Notes: generated from the sequence alone by a model not told the origin. DNA of 37,293 bases from an archaeon (GCA_021786335.1 JAJYNM010000053.1:1-37293); one strand, 5' to 3'. Numbered from the stretch's first letter, positions 15,131 through 23,094 are shown. Program-made: numbers and translations.

Positions 15131-16786
15131 CTAGTCCGCGCCTCCCATCTCATCTGGACCGCCCCGAGGAGGTGAAGGACCTTGCCTGCCGCCTGCAATC
15201 ACGTCGTCTATCCTCAGGATCATGCAGGTACACTCAGTGGCTGATTTGATGATCTGTTCTTTGACTGAAGCAGGCTCGACGACGTCCTTGTCGAACATGT
15301 CCCTGACGCCCTTCCCTAGAACGTCCACCCCTGCCCACGTCCTGCCTGCCCCGTGGCTTTCCCTGAGCTCTACTTGGATGTCGATCGGGTCAAACCCAGC
15401 GTTCACTGCCAGAGCGATGGGAATGGACTCCAGGGCTTCAGCGAACTTCTCCACGGCAAGCTGCTCCCTCCCCCGAACGGTGGCCGACCACTTCATCAGG
15501 CGATAGGAGAGTTCCTCCTCTACGGCGCCGCCGCCAGCTACTATCGCAGGATTCTCGAGAACGTCCTTGACGACCATGACGGCGTCATGGACGGACCTTT
15601 CAGCCTCGTCGACGACCCTCTGGCTACCGCCCCTGATGAGCATCGACACTGACTTCGGGTTCTTGCAGTCCACCACGAACACCCACTTGTCGTCTTCTAG
15701 CTTTCTTTCTTCGACCAGGCCGGCCTGGCCCAAGTCTGCTTTTGTCAAGCCGTCGAGACCCGTCACCATCCTCGCGCCCGTTGCCTTCGCAAGTTTGGCC
15801 ATGTCAGACTCCTTCACCCTCCTCACCGACAGGATGCCGGCCTTCGCGAGGTAGTGCTGGGCCATCTCGTCGATCCCCTTCTGGCATATGAGGACGTTGG
15901 CCCCAGACTCCGAGACCTTGTCAACCATGCTCCTCAGCATGCGCGTCTCCTCGTCGAGAAACTGCTGGATCTGTGCCGGCTTGTCGATGTTTATCTTAGC
16001 ATCAAACTCGGTCTTCTCTATCTCGAGAGCAGAGCTAACCAGCGCTATCCGCGCCTTCTCTATCCGTTTCGGCATCCCTGAGTGAACCACCTCCTTATCC
16101 AGAATGACTCCCCTCGTGAAGCTCGTATCTTTGAGAGAGCCTCCCGGCTTCTTCTCGACCTTCAGATCGTCGACGTCGACTCTGTATGTTCCCTCGGGGG
16201 TCTTCACTGCAACCTGGAGAATGGCGTCGACCACCATGGCCCCGAGGGCCGCGCTGTCGTTCGAGATCAGCTTGGACCCCATGCTGGTCCGGGCGATCTT
16301 TGTCAACGTAGTCCTGTCCTCTGGTCTCACGCCTATGGAAATCTCGTCCAGAATCCTTCGGGCCTTGTCCGCGGCTGTCCTGTATCCGTTGGCGATGACC
16401 ATTGGATGGACGCCCTTCTCCATCAGCTCCCCAGCATTCTCTAGGAGGGCTCCTGCTAGGACCACAGACGAGGTTGTTCCATCACCGACAGCGTTGTCCA
16501 CCGTCTTCGCTATCTCAACTATCATCTTCCCAGCCGGATGCTGTACGTCCATCTCCTTCAGCATCGTCGCGCCGTCGTTGGTTATTGTGACGTCTCCCAA
16601 GGAATCGACTAGCATCTTGTCCATCCCCCTGGGTCCAAGGGATGTCTTCACTATCCCTGCGATCAGTTTGGCTGCGGATATGTTGTTGCTCTGCGCCCTC
16701 CTTCCTCGGCTTTCAGTGCTGCCCTCTCGCAGAATCAGGACCTGCTGCCCTGTCGATGTCGTCACGAACGAAGCCTCTGCCATCAT
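15131..16786 (-). CDS. Thermosome subunit (group II chaperonin)
   Basis: ATP-dependent folding chamber subunit, CCT/TRiC relative. Diagnostic motifs: KTSLGPRGMDKMLVD, VTITNDGATMLKEMDVQHPA, VGDGTTSSVVLAGALL (nucleotide site), VVAGGGAVEEELS-type sequence in AIVAGGGAVEEELSYRL, and DPIDIQVELR. At 551 aa it is full length, with the usual Gly-rich tail ending PDEMGGAD. ATG 16786 is preceded by an AGGTGA ribosome-binding site. It is monocistronic. Group II chaperonins need no GroES; prefoldin, which hands over substrates, is represented by the alpha subunit at 25302. Confidence 0.96.
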   Translation of the reverse strand: MMAEASFVTTSTGQQVLILREGSTESRGRRAQSNNISAAKLIAGIVKTSLGPRGMDKMLVDSLGDVTITNDGATMLKEMDVQHPAGKMIVEIAKTVDNAVGDGTTSSVVLAGALLENAGELMEKGVHPMVIANGYRTAADKARRILDEISIGVRPEDRTTLTKIARTSMGSKLISNDSAALGAMVVDAILQVAVKTPEGTYRVDVDDLKVEKKPGGSLKDTSFTRGVILDKEVVHSGMPKRIEKARIALVSSALEIEKTEFDAKINIDKPAQIQQFLDEETRMLRSMVDKVSESGANVLICQKGIDEMAQHYLAKAGILSVRRVKESDMAKLAKATGARMVTGLDGLTKADLGQAGLVEERKLEDDKWVFVVDCKNPKSVSMLIRGGSQRVVDEAERSVHDAVMVVKDVLENPAIVAGGGAVEEELSYRLMKWSATVRGREQLAVEKFAEALESIPIALAVNAGFDPIDIQVELRESHGAGRTWAGVDVLGKGVRDMFDKDVVEPASVKEQIIKSATECTCMILRIDDVIAGGRQGPSPPRGGPDEMGGAD

Positions 16787-17040
16787 TGCTCACCTATCAC
16801 GCCCAAAAACAACTTCACGGGACGTCTCTAGCGGTGTAACCTGCCCTTGATCCGCCGGAGATAGTCCCTGATTCGGCCGTCCGATTTGGCTGATGTTTCT
16901 GGCTTCTTCGCTTCCTGGTTCGTTTGCATCTTCATCCACGAGCAGCAGTAGGCGCGCCTTGCATATAGATACAAGGTATTTTTTGCACCCGGATGCAATC
17001 GACGGGCGAATCTCCCTCGGAATCCCTCCAGGGCGTGATT

Positions 17041-17055
17041 ACAAGCTAATAAAAC
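17041..17055 (+). promoter_or_regulatory. TATA box for the RHH-type gene
   Basis: GCTAATAAAA near 17045-17054 places transcription start near 17074-17078, about 10 nt before TTG 17085. This supports TTG 17085 over the far-upstream ATG 16893. Confidence 0.5.
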
Positions 17056-17084
17056 GGCGAACGAGGACAAACGGCGAGCGGCGC

Positions 17085-17603
17085 TTGAGACCTAAGACTA
17101 CGACAGTCTCGTTCAGGCTGGACGAATCTGCCCTCAAGGTCCTCCAAGAAGACTCGAGAAAGCAGAATGTCAGCGTCAACACCATGTTCAATCAGCTCCT
17201 TCTCACGTACGCCAACTATGATCGACCGATGAAGAGGTTCCACATGCTGAAGCTCCCGGCGTCGAGCTTCATGCACCTCTTGCAGGCAGCAACGGACGAA
17301 GCGATAGTCGAAGCCGGCAATTCCGCGGGCAAGGACGTTCCGAAGACGTACATCAGAGCCAAATGGGGAGAGCTCACAGTAGACACCGCACTAGATTATC
17401 TGAGAACCACTGCTGATTACACAAACCTGTTTGAATTCAGCGAGGTGGTGCGGGGGGGAAAGGTCAATGTCACCCTCTCGCACGATTTCGGGCCTAAGGG
17501 AAGCTTGTTTTTGCAACGTTACGTCCAGGCAATCTTCGAGCCGCTTGGAAGGCCACCGAGGTTCCTGCAAGACGAGAACGCGGTGTCATTCGAGATCCAG
17601 TGA
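17085..17603 (+). CDS. Ribbon-helix-helix type regulator, about 172 aa
   Basis: With TTG 17085 the protein opens RPKTTTVSFRLDESALKVLQ, then EDSRKQNVSVNTMFNQLLLT. This is a ribbon-helix-helix: a beta strand with alternating polar residues, then two helices joined by a SVNT turn. The remaining 120 residues (from YANYDRPMKRFHMLKLPASS) form an uncharacterised domain also seen with RHH heads in this lineage, possibly a sensor. The frame is open back to ATG 16893, but that extension is Ser/Arg-rich and runs through the promoter. Divergent from the thermosome gene; no operator is obvious. DNA binding is inferred from the fold. Confidence 0.7.
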   Translation: MRPKTTTVSFRLDESALKVLQEDSRKQNVSVNTMFNQLLLTYANYDRPMKRFHMLKLPASSFMHLLQAATDEAIVEAGNSAGKDVPKTYIRAKWGELTVDTALDYLRTTADYTNLFEFSEVVRGGKVNVTLSHDFGPKGSLFLQRYVQAIFEPLGRPPRFLQDENAVSFEIQ

Positions 17604-17708
17604 AAACTAGCCCCCTGGCCGTCAAGGAGATTCGTTCTCCATTGCAGTTGACTGCAGAAAATACGCCGGGTTCAATAGCTTTCGCGTACCACGAAGGACC
17701 GGATTGAG

Positions 17709-17972
17709 ATGACAAGCGGAGGGAGGGGCGCAACAGCCATCCTGAAGACACGAGGCCTGAGCGAGCCGGGGCAGGCTCGACGGCTCAGACGTGCGTCAGC
17801 CAAACTCGACGGAATCACCAGGGTCGACATCAACTACATCCTGGGTTCCGTGACTGTGGAGTACGATGCGGATAAGCTGACATCTGCCCAGGTAAAGGAG
17901 ATGCTGGCTTCAAGCATCCACGCCTCTGTCACGCGCCAGGCTGACCCTGGCGAGGGTTCGAAGGTAGAGTGA
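17709..17972 (+). CDS. HMA-fold protein lacking the metal-binding cysteines
   Basis: 87 aa. Pattern: ATAILKTRGLSEPGQARRLR, then ASAKLDGITRVDINYILGSV and TVEYDADKLTSAQVKEMLAS. This matches the ferredoxin-like heavy-metal-associated domain throughout (GMSCxxC...LxxLDGVxxVxVDxxxGxVTVEYD). Where the family has GMSCxxC, this protein has GLSEPGQ, so no cysteines are available to bind metal. It may be a structural or regulatory relative. The next gene begins 2 nt after its stop, so it is cotranscribed with a micro zinc-finger protein and HflX. Confidence 0.7.
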   Translation: MTSGGRGATAILKTRGLSEPGQARRLRRASAKLDGITRVDINYILGSVTVEYDADKLTSAQVKEMLASSIHASVTRQADPGEGSKVE

Positions 17973-17974
17973 AA

Positions 17975-18109
17975 ATGCCACAGTCGGAAAGTCATCATTG
18001 CAACAGATGCGGCCAGGAGATTATCTGGATGAGGACCGGAACTCGGTGGACTCCATACAACCCAGTCGGGTCTCACCATAGGTGCACGGTCCAGTACTAC
18101 GGCCGCTGA
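17975..18109 (+). CDS. 44-aa putative zinc-binding microprotein
   Basis: ATG 17975 to TGA 18109. The protein reads MPQSESHHCNRCGQEIIWMR and ends with GSHHRCTVQYYGR. CNRCG plus HHRC can make one zinc site (CxxC...HxxC or CxxC...HHxC), and IIWMRT..GRWTPYNP-type spacing resembles bacterial and archaeal zinc-finger microproteins. It is packed between HMA (2 nt) and HflX (16 nt), which supports it being real. No function can be assigned. Confidence 0.65.
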   Translation: MPQSESHHCNRCGQEIIWMRTGTRWTPYNPVGSHHRCTVQYYGR

Positions 18110-18125
18110 ACAGGAGGCAACCACG

Positions 18126-19250
18126 ATGCACCATACAGCCGAAAACGCTCTTGCTGGAAGAGAAGGGTCAGGCGAAAAGGCAACCGTAATCACATACCCA
18201 GACCGATTCAGCCGGCAGGAGATCCTGGAACTAGCCGAGGCCGCGGGCTATAGGGTCCAAGAAGTGATCACACAGAAGCAGATAATCAGATCCGAGTACG
18301 GAATCGGCGTAGGCAAGGCCCAAGAGCTGCAGGAAATCGTCGCAGAAAACGGGTCCAAGACAGTCATCATAGACGAAAGCGTCACGTCGTCTCAGGCGAA
18401 CAACCTCTCTAAAGTGACGCAGGCTGAGGTCGTTGACCGGGAGAGGCTAGTCTTGAACATCTTCGCAAGGAGGGCGAACACGACGGAGGCGAAGCTGCAG
18501 GTCCGACTGGCGGAGCTTCGATACGAGATGCCCCGCGCGAAAGACGCAGTCAGATTTTCGGTGAAGGGTGAGAGGGCAGGCTTCTCCGGGATGGGCGAGT
18601 CGGCGGTCGATGTCAAGATCAGGGCTCTGAAGCGCCAGATGGTCCTGATAGGACAGAAGCTAGAGAAGAGCCGCACTAACAGGGAGCTTTACACCGTCGA
18701 ACGACGAAAACTCAATATGCCGTTCGTCTCGCTCGCGGGCTACACCAGCAGTGGAAAAACGACGCTCTTCAACAGGCTTGCTTCAGAGTCGAAGGAAGAG
18801 TCGCCTAAACTCTTCACGACTCTTAGCACGACGACGAGAGCCGTCGCCTTCGCAGATTCGAGAAAGAGGATAATGCTGTCCGATACCGTGGGCTTCATTT
18901 CGAGGCTTCCGCCGTATATGTTCGAGTCGTTCAAATCTACGTTGGACGAGCTCAGATACGCAGACCTCATCCTTCTTTTGATAGACGCAGGTGAGCCGGT
19001 GGAAAGCATCAGGATAAAGCTAGAAAGTTGCAGGGAGACTCTGTTCGGGTTGGAAGTCGATCCAAAGAAGACACTTTTGGTGCTCAACAAGATTGATCGT
19101 ATTGAGGATGAGCGCAAGCGCCGAATTGAGCAGGAGCCAATCTTCAGTGACTTCGCCTCGATTACAATCTCAGCCAAGCGAGGAGACGGACTCCACCAAC
19201 TTAAGAACCGTATCGTAGGGTTGGTTTTTCCACCGAAGCCGCCGATTTAA
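18126..19250 (+). CDS. hflX: GTPase HflX
   Basis: Ribosome-associated GTPase that splits or rescues stalled ribosomes under stress. N-terminal HflX domain: QKQIIRSEYGIGVGKAQELQ, then VVDRERLVLNIFARRANTTE and AKLQVRLAELRYEMPR. Linker helices follow, then the G domain: G1 GYTSSGKTTLFN, switch I FTTLSTTTRAV, G3 DTVGFISRLP, G4 NKID, G5 ISAKRGDG. At 374 aa it is full length. ATG is supported by GGAGG at 18113-18117, 8 nt upstream. It is the third gene of a compact operon with the HMA-like and zinc microproteins. The gene ends about 85 bp before the att-like repeat. Confidence 0.94.
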   Translation: MHHTAENALAGREGSGEKATVITYPDRFSRQEILELAEAAGYRVQEVITQKQIIRSEYGIGVGKAQELQEIVAENGSKTVIIDESVTSSQANNLSKVTQAEVVDRERLVLNIFARRANTTEAKLQVRLAELRYEMPRAKDAVRFSVKGERAGFSGMGESAVDVKIRALKRQMVLIGQKLEKSRTNRELYTVERRKLNMPFVSLAGYTSSGKTTLFNRLASESKEESPKLFTTLSTTTRAVAFADSRKRIMLSDTVGFISRLPPYMFESFKSTLDELRYADLILLLIDAGEPVESIRIKLESCRETLFGLEVDPKKTLLVLNKIDRIEDERKRRIEQEPIFSDFASITISAKRGDGLHQLKNRIVGLVFPPKPPI

Positions 19251-19289
19251 CGGCTTTACAAGTGCGCCCGCAACCTCGGCCCGGCCGAT

Positions 19290-19329
19290 CTTTTGCAAGG
19301 ATTCGAACTCCCAAGCCCCTTGCCAAAAG
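19290..19329 (-). repeat. tRNA T-arm/acceptor-like relic (hairpin)
   Basis: The minus strand contains a box B-like GTTCGAATCC followed by sequence complementary to an upstream arm. CTTTTG-CAAGG (19290-19300) pairs with CCTTG and CAAAAG (19318-19329), 11 bp with one bulged C. The size (7+5 bp) resembles an acceptor plus T-stem minihelix, but no complete tRNA is present. Probably the broken 3' end of another tRNA. Confidence 0.4.
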
Positions 19330-19335
19330 GAGGCA

Positions 19336-19357
19336 TGCGGTCGCCGGGATTTGAACC
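19336..19357 (-). repeat. att-like direct repeat: duplicate of the 3' end of tRNA-Gly
   Basis: 22 bp identical, in the same orientation, to 22248-22269, the 3' end (discriminator, acceptor and half of the T-arm) of the intact tRNA-Gly. Sequence outside the 22 bp differs. Elements that integrate into tRNA genes leave exactly this: an intact gene at one border and a 3' fragment at the other. It also forms one arm of a 10-bp inverted repeat with 19362-19371 (GATTTGAACC/GGTTCAAATC). Confidence 0.75.
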
Positions 19358-19364
19358 TGAGGGT

Positions 19365-19961
19365 TCAAATCTGTGACGAGTTCTTGGCCGCGCGCGCACA
19401 ACCGGGTTGTTCGGAATAGTTCAAGACGAGAAGACCGATTGCCAGCAGAGCGACTCCTAGCATAGCTAGGAGGTCATACTCTCTGAGGGCAAACAAGGAA
19501 AGCACGGCGACAGTGGAGTCCTGCGCAACAGGCGGATTATCTCGTATCCCACCGAAGGCAAGGTGCGAGAATATCTCACCGGCAGATACGAGGATGCCCG
19601 CGCCGACTGGGTATAGCTGGCTGGGTGGCAGCGGGATCGCTGCAAGGGAATGAAGGTCGATCAGAAGACCAAATGCTAAGACGCCGAAAGATGCGAAGTA
19701 TCCAGAATCCTGCGATCAGCGAATCACTTTTTCATCAGTTATGGCATGCCCAGCGAAGTAGATCGAAAGTCCAATGGGAATGGTTGTTGCGATTCTGACC
19801 AGTACGAGCACGCTCCCCGAAAGGCTGGAGCCTGCTCTCTGGCCTGAAGAGCATGCGAGCCCGTTGCTGAGAACCCCAATCACGGTCAAGGTGCCTTCAG
19901 ACACGACCTCCGCGGATTGGGGCCTGCCGTATGCGGGTCGCTTTGTCGTGCGCATGGCCAC
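19365..19961 (-). pseudogene. Degraded membrane protein gene interrupted by an in-frame TGA
   Basis: One leftward frame runs from about 19961 to TGA 19365, broken by a TGA at 19716-19718. Upstream half: VLVLVRIATTIPIGLSIYFA, a membrane segment. Downstream half: FGVLAFGLLIDLHSLAAIPL, PVGAGILVSAGEIFSHLAFG and LLAMLGVALLAIGLLVLNY, three more. Both halves being hydrophobic in the same frame argues for one ancestral multi-pass protein. The frame terminates inside the att-like repeat region. No family identified. The N-terminus is unclear. Confidence 0.5.
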
Positions 19962-20265
19962 GGGCGATGGGTATAGACGCCTTCTTACGCACCGCCTGGC
20001 TGAAGGGAAAGGGGATAGACGGGAACAAAGCGCTTTCCGGTGCCGGTCTCGCCCTTAAGGCTGCGGTCTACGCCTTCTCGAGAAGTGTAGCTGCGATTGG
20101 GTTAACGATACTCCTGATTGCCACGATTTTGGCCGTCAGGTACACCGTCATTTTCATAATCCAGGCTCTAAAATGTGTCAAGGTTCCGTTCCGTCTTCAC
20201 CTTTTCGCGCTATCTGATAGGGTGCAGGAGCAGAGGACCTCTATCTCCGTGCCGTCGTCGGGTCC
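19962..20265 (+). pseudogene. Decayed hydrophobic ORF remnant
   Basis: The frame open from 19931 to 20269 contains LALKAAVYAFSRSVAAIGLT, then ILLIATILAVRYTVIFIIQA, two membrane-like segments. It then runs into a different frame whose hydrophobic coding continues from about 20222. This looks like the front of the same ruined gene as the next entry, shifted by an indel. Confidence 0.35.
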
Positions 20266-21190
20266 TTGAATCTTGCGCCCGCAGCCCGCGCGATCGTCAG
20301 CAGAAGCGCTCTGCCCGTCGTGGTCAAGGCTGTGGGCCTGACCGTTGTCGAGGACTTGGGCGGTGCGGCTCTCTGGATTGTCTTGAACGCCTCAGGGCCG
20401 AAGATCGACCCGACCTCCGCAACCCTTGCAGCCTAAGGCCTGGTCGCCATCGCGCAAATCCAGGTGTCGATAGGCGTCGCTGGGATTACCGAACCCACGA
20501 CGCTGTCTTAGCTCACCAATACCTACGGATTCTCCTAGTGGGCGCCCATTGCCCTGTGGCTAGTAGCCATACATCGGGTCCTTCTGGGGATAACCGGCAT
20601 CCTTTTCATATTCTTTGTGCGCAAAGCCGCCAGAGGTTCCAGTCAGACACCCCGGGAAGCAGGTTCTGACGCAACAGCAGGTTGGGCACCGGGATTGTCT
20701 GCGGCCTCATTCAGAAAGGGGTTAGTGAAGCTTGAGGAGCGCTATCCAGTCGTGAAGACATTCAGGTTCGCGATAGCGGGCGTAGTGGGCTTCGGGGTCA
20801 CCGAAACAGCTCTGACAATCGGTCTCCTCGGCTTTTATGGAATGGTGAGTCTCCCGCACGCGAGCTTCGCCTCGCCCGGAATCCTCGGGCTGGATGTCCT
20901 CTCGCTCCTGATTGGCGTCTTGGCCTCCTTCTTCATCAACGAGCGAGTTACGGTTCACGTGCCGAAGACCCCAGAAAGTGAAAAGGCGGACAAGTAAGTT
21001 CAAGAGACTCCTGAAGTTTCAGGTCGTGAGCGGAATCGGAAATACGGGCATTGTAGCGGTCCAGCTCGTCCCATTGGCGACTTTCGAGGTTTCACCACTC
21101 CCGGGGACAATCGTAGGGGGAGTGGCAACCTATCCGGTCGCATATGTGATCTCTATCAAGTATGTCTGGAAAGCGAACCCGTCTAGATGA
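20266..21190 (+). pseudogene. Ruined membrane-protein gene ending in a frameshifted GtrA-like domain
   Basis: From TTG 20266 one frame encodes membrane-like sequence (LPVVVKAVGLTVVEDLGGAA; APIALWLVAIHRVLLGITGI; LFIFFVRKAA) through three in-frame stops, TAA near 20433 and TAG near 20508 and 20538. It joins without a shift to the open frame ending at 20997. That part carries a GtrA-like first half (VKTFRFAIAGVVGFGVTETA ... LSLLIGVLASFFINERVTV). The second half (RLLKFQVVSGIGNTGIVAVQ ... GVATYPVAYVISIKYVWKAN) continues in another frame from about 20990 to 21190. GtrA proteins are four-helix flippase-like polysaccharide-linked membrane proteins. Three stops plus a shift make this a pseudogene. Confidence 0.65.
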
Positions 21191-21317
21191 GCGGTATCCC
21201 CTGGCAACCAAGGCATAATTCGTTGTCTTGAGAAGGGCACCAGAGAGGCCCGAAGGACAGGCCCATCAGACCACATAAGAAGAGATACCGCCTGAAAGGT
21301 CTGCCATTAGCACCTTT

Positions 21318-21815
21318 CTACCTCAGCGGTTTTACTGCCGCTTTTGCCTTCAGCGCCTCGAGCACTTGCGCGGGTATATGATTCGTTCTGCCCACGACTT
21401 CAATAATCTCGCTCCAAATCAATTCCTTGACCCCATCCATAGCCTTCACCTCTTCGATTAGATTGATAAGATCGTCATTACTTCGGACGAATACCTCGAC
21501 CTTCAGGTCAATGTTAAACTGTCCTATGGTCCTTGCAACGTAAGCGACTTCTTCACGTTTTAGCAACTCCTTCCCTAAACTCATTGTTGTTCCGCCTACC
21601 GTGGCAATAAGTAATTCTATCTGTCTCCAGCCATATTTCTCCAAGGTCGATGAGTATAGTATTGACAAGTACCCCTTTCCCCATTCTCGAGATGTGGGCG
21701 GAACGGCGCTCGGAGCGATTCCCAGTTTCTCCGATAATAGACGAGCGGCGATTTCAGCGCGAGTAGCAAGAATGTCCTTGATTATTTCTGCGTCACGCTT
21801 TGACAAGGCAGTCAT
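21318..21815 (-). CDS. Lrp/AsnC-like transcriptional regulator
   Basis: 165 aa. The N-terminal 45 residues (LSKRDAEIIKDILATRAEIA, ARLLSEKLGIAPSAVPPTSR) form a diverged HTH. The C-terminal 110 residues follow the Lrp/AsnC RAM fold: GYLSILYSSTLEKYGWRQIE, then KREEVAYVARTIGQFNIDLK, then VEVFVRSNDDLINLIEEVKA and VKELIWSEIIEVVGR. A TATA box (TTTAAA, 21840-21845) lies 28 nt before ATG 21815, so the message is probably leaderless. It is more A/T-rich than the core genes around it and is the only intact gene inside the tRNA-bounded segment. It may be cargo of the former element. Confidence 0.75.
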   Translation of the reverse strand: MTALSKRDAEIIKDILATRAEIAARLLSEKLGIAPSAVPPTSREWGKGYLSILYSSTLEKYGWRQIELLIATVGGTTMSLGKELLKREEVAYVARTIGQFNIDLKVEVFVRSNDDLINLIEEVKAMDGVKELIWSEIIEVVGRTNHIPAQVLEALKAKAAVKPLR

Positions 21816-22247
21816 AGATTAAGGAGTAGCTGCTTGTCATTTAAAGCCTATTCAGGATAAATCAATGGCTTTCTTACACCATTCAGTTCACCTGTGCCCC
21901 AAACAGCCCTTTTACCATACTGATTGTCATGGTAAAGACACGTTATGTGAGGAAGGGCCAATTCTCTGGGACACAATCGACAACGGAGCTTTGGAATTCG
22001 CCTTCGAGTCGCCGACTGCTGCGTGAAGCCTGGCGACCTCTCCATGATTCCGGCGCCCTTAAAGCAGTAACAGACAACCGCCGGGCCTTCAGGAAGGCTC
22101 CTGCGATGTTTGACTTACCCCCAGCACTGAGGAGCTTACTTGCATAAACCATGCCAACGCTTCTACTTTAACGAACTCTGACCGCAATATAACAAACCCT
22201 GACACACTCCTGATAACAACGAAACTCAACAAACGCGAAGGATTAAG
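21816..22247. other. Intergenic region inside the tRNA-bounded segment
   Basis: About 430 nt of lower-GC sequence without a protein-like ORF. Likely remnant DNA of the integrated element. No integrase fragment was recognised. Confidence 0.45.
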
Positions 22248-22340
22248 TGCGGTCGCCGGGATTTGAACCCGGGTTACCAGCTTGGAGGGCTGATGTCCTA
22301 GGCCAGACTGTCCTCTCAGAGAGAACTGGACGACGACCGC
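22248..22340 (-). tRNA. tRNA-Gly (anticodon UCC) with an 18-nt intron in the D-loop
   Basis: Acceptor stem GCGGTCG/CGACCGC (22340-22334 with 22255-22249) with discriminator A (22248); CCA not encoded. T-arm CCGGG-TTCAAAT-CCCGG. Anticodon arm TCAGC-CCTCCAA-GCTGG gives UCC. The D-arm is complete (GTCC-AGTCTGGCCTA-GGAC, containing the G18G19 pair) only if about 18 nt are removed from 22325-22308. The intron can fold through TCTC/GAGA, and GTCC can pair with the intron's GGAC. Mature length is 75 nt. Position 33 is C instead of the near-universal U. D-loop introns occur in some crenarchaea and thaumarchaea. The exact splice point is uncertain because CAGT is repeated at both junctions. Confidence 0.85.
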
Positions 22341-22364
22341 ACGACCGGGCGAGCGCCAGCATGA

Positions 22365-22374
22365 GTTTTTAATC
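22365..22374 (-). promoter_or_regulatory. TATA box of the tRNA-Gly gene
   Basis: GATTAAAAAC on the minus strand lies about 27 nt before the tRNA 5' end, and overlaps the stop codon of the upstream Nep1 gene. Confidence 0.55.
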
Positions 22375-23064
22375 CTTGAACTCGCCCTCTGCCTTCTCGA
22401 CCTCGTAGACCACCCTCGCCGCCACCACGTGGGCCTCCAGGGGCCTGCGATCGATCCTCACCAGCTCGTCCATGACGGCCATCGTCTCCTTTGAGAAGTG
22501 CCCCCTTGGGAACCCCCCCACGACGACGGCCGGGGCTTTCAGTGAAGCCACCTCCCTCGCGAGCCCCTCCGCCGTCTCCTGCCTCCCCAGGACCGACAGC
22601 CCAAAGACTCTGTCTGGCCGCAGGTCCCCGACCAGCTCCCTTATCCCCATGGGACGCGCCCGCACCAGCCCCCCCTCCGACATTCCTGCGAGCGCCTCCT
22701 CCATCAGCCCCCTGAACCTGATGTAGTTCTTTGGGACCCTGGTCTTCTCGGCGATCTCCACAACCATACCTGCGCTTGTGTGGACCCGCACCTTCGCCCT
22801 CCCCTCCAGGTACAGCGGCGCCCCCGTCACACTGAGGAGGGCGGCGTGCACCAGATCGGGCCTCCCCCTCTTCTCTGCTTCTCTCAGACCCGCCATCGCA
22901 GAGTGGTGAAAGCTCCTGTCTAGGAGTATCCCTCCAGGCTCCTTCCCTCTGCGTCTGGCGTCGGCCGCCACAGCGGGCTTCCTCCAAAGCTCATTTGGGA
23001 CCAGCTCCAGCCCAGACTCCGCCAGGACGAAGCTCAGCAACCTCTTCCACGCCTCTGGGCGCAC
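22369..23064 (-). CDS. nep1: rRNA pseudouridine N1-methyltransferase Nep1 (Emg1)
   Basis: SPOUT-class methyltransferase that modifies a conserved pseudouridine in small-subunit rRNA and helps ribosome assembly. Family motifs: SFVLAESGLELVPNELWRKP, then ARRRGKEPGGILLDRSFHHS, then RGRPDLVHAALLSVTGAPLY, VHTSAGMVVEIAEKTRVPKN with YIRFRGLMEE, and the SAM-binding knot region VVVGGFPRGHFSKET. I start at GTG 23064 (RPEAWKRLLSF); the longer frame runs antisense into the divergent Rnp4 gene. At 231 aa it is the usual size. The promoter space to Rnp4 is only 30 bp. Confidence 0.9.
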   Translation of the reverse strand: MRPEAWKRLLSFVLAESGLELVPNELWRKPAVAADARRRGKEPGGILLDRSFHHSAMAGLREAEKRGRPDLVHAALLSVTGAPLYLEGRAKVRVHTSAGMVVEIAEKTRVPKNYIRFRGLMEEALAGMSEGGLVRARPMGIRELVGDLRPDRVFGLSVLGRQETAEGLAREVASLKAPAVVVGGFPRGHFSKETMAVMDELVRIDRRPLEAHVVAARVVYEVEKAEGEFKD

Positions 23065-23094
23065 GGTTAAGACCTTCTGCTGCCCCCGGCGGGC

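Noticed and set aside
16893..17084. N-terminal extension of the RHH gene from ATG 16893
   Set aside because: Ser/Arg-rich, runs through the TATA box and the divergent spacer; the RHH fold starts right after TTG 17085.
20912..21190. Programmed frameshift joining the two GtrA halves
   Set aside because: No slippery sequence was evident, and three upstream nonsense codons in the same decayed gene make pseudogene the simpler explanation.
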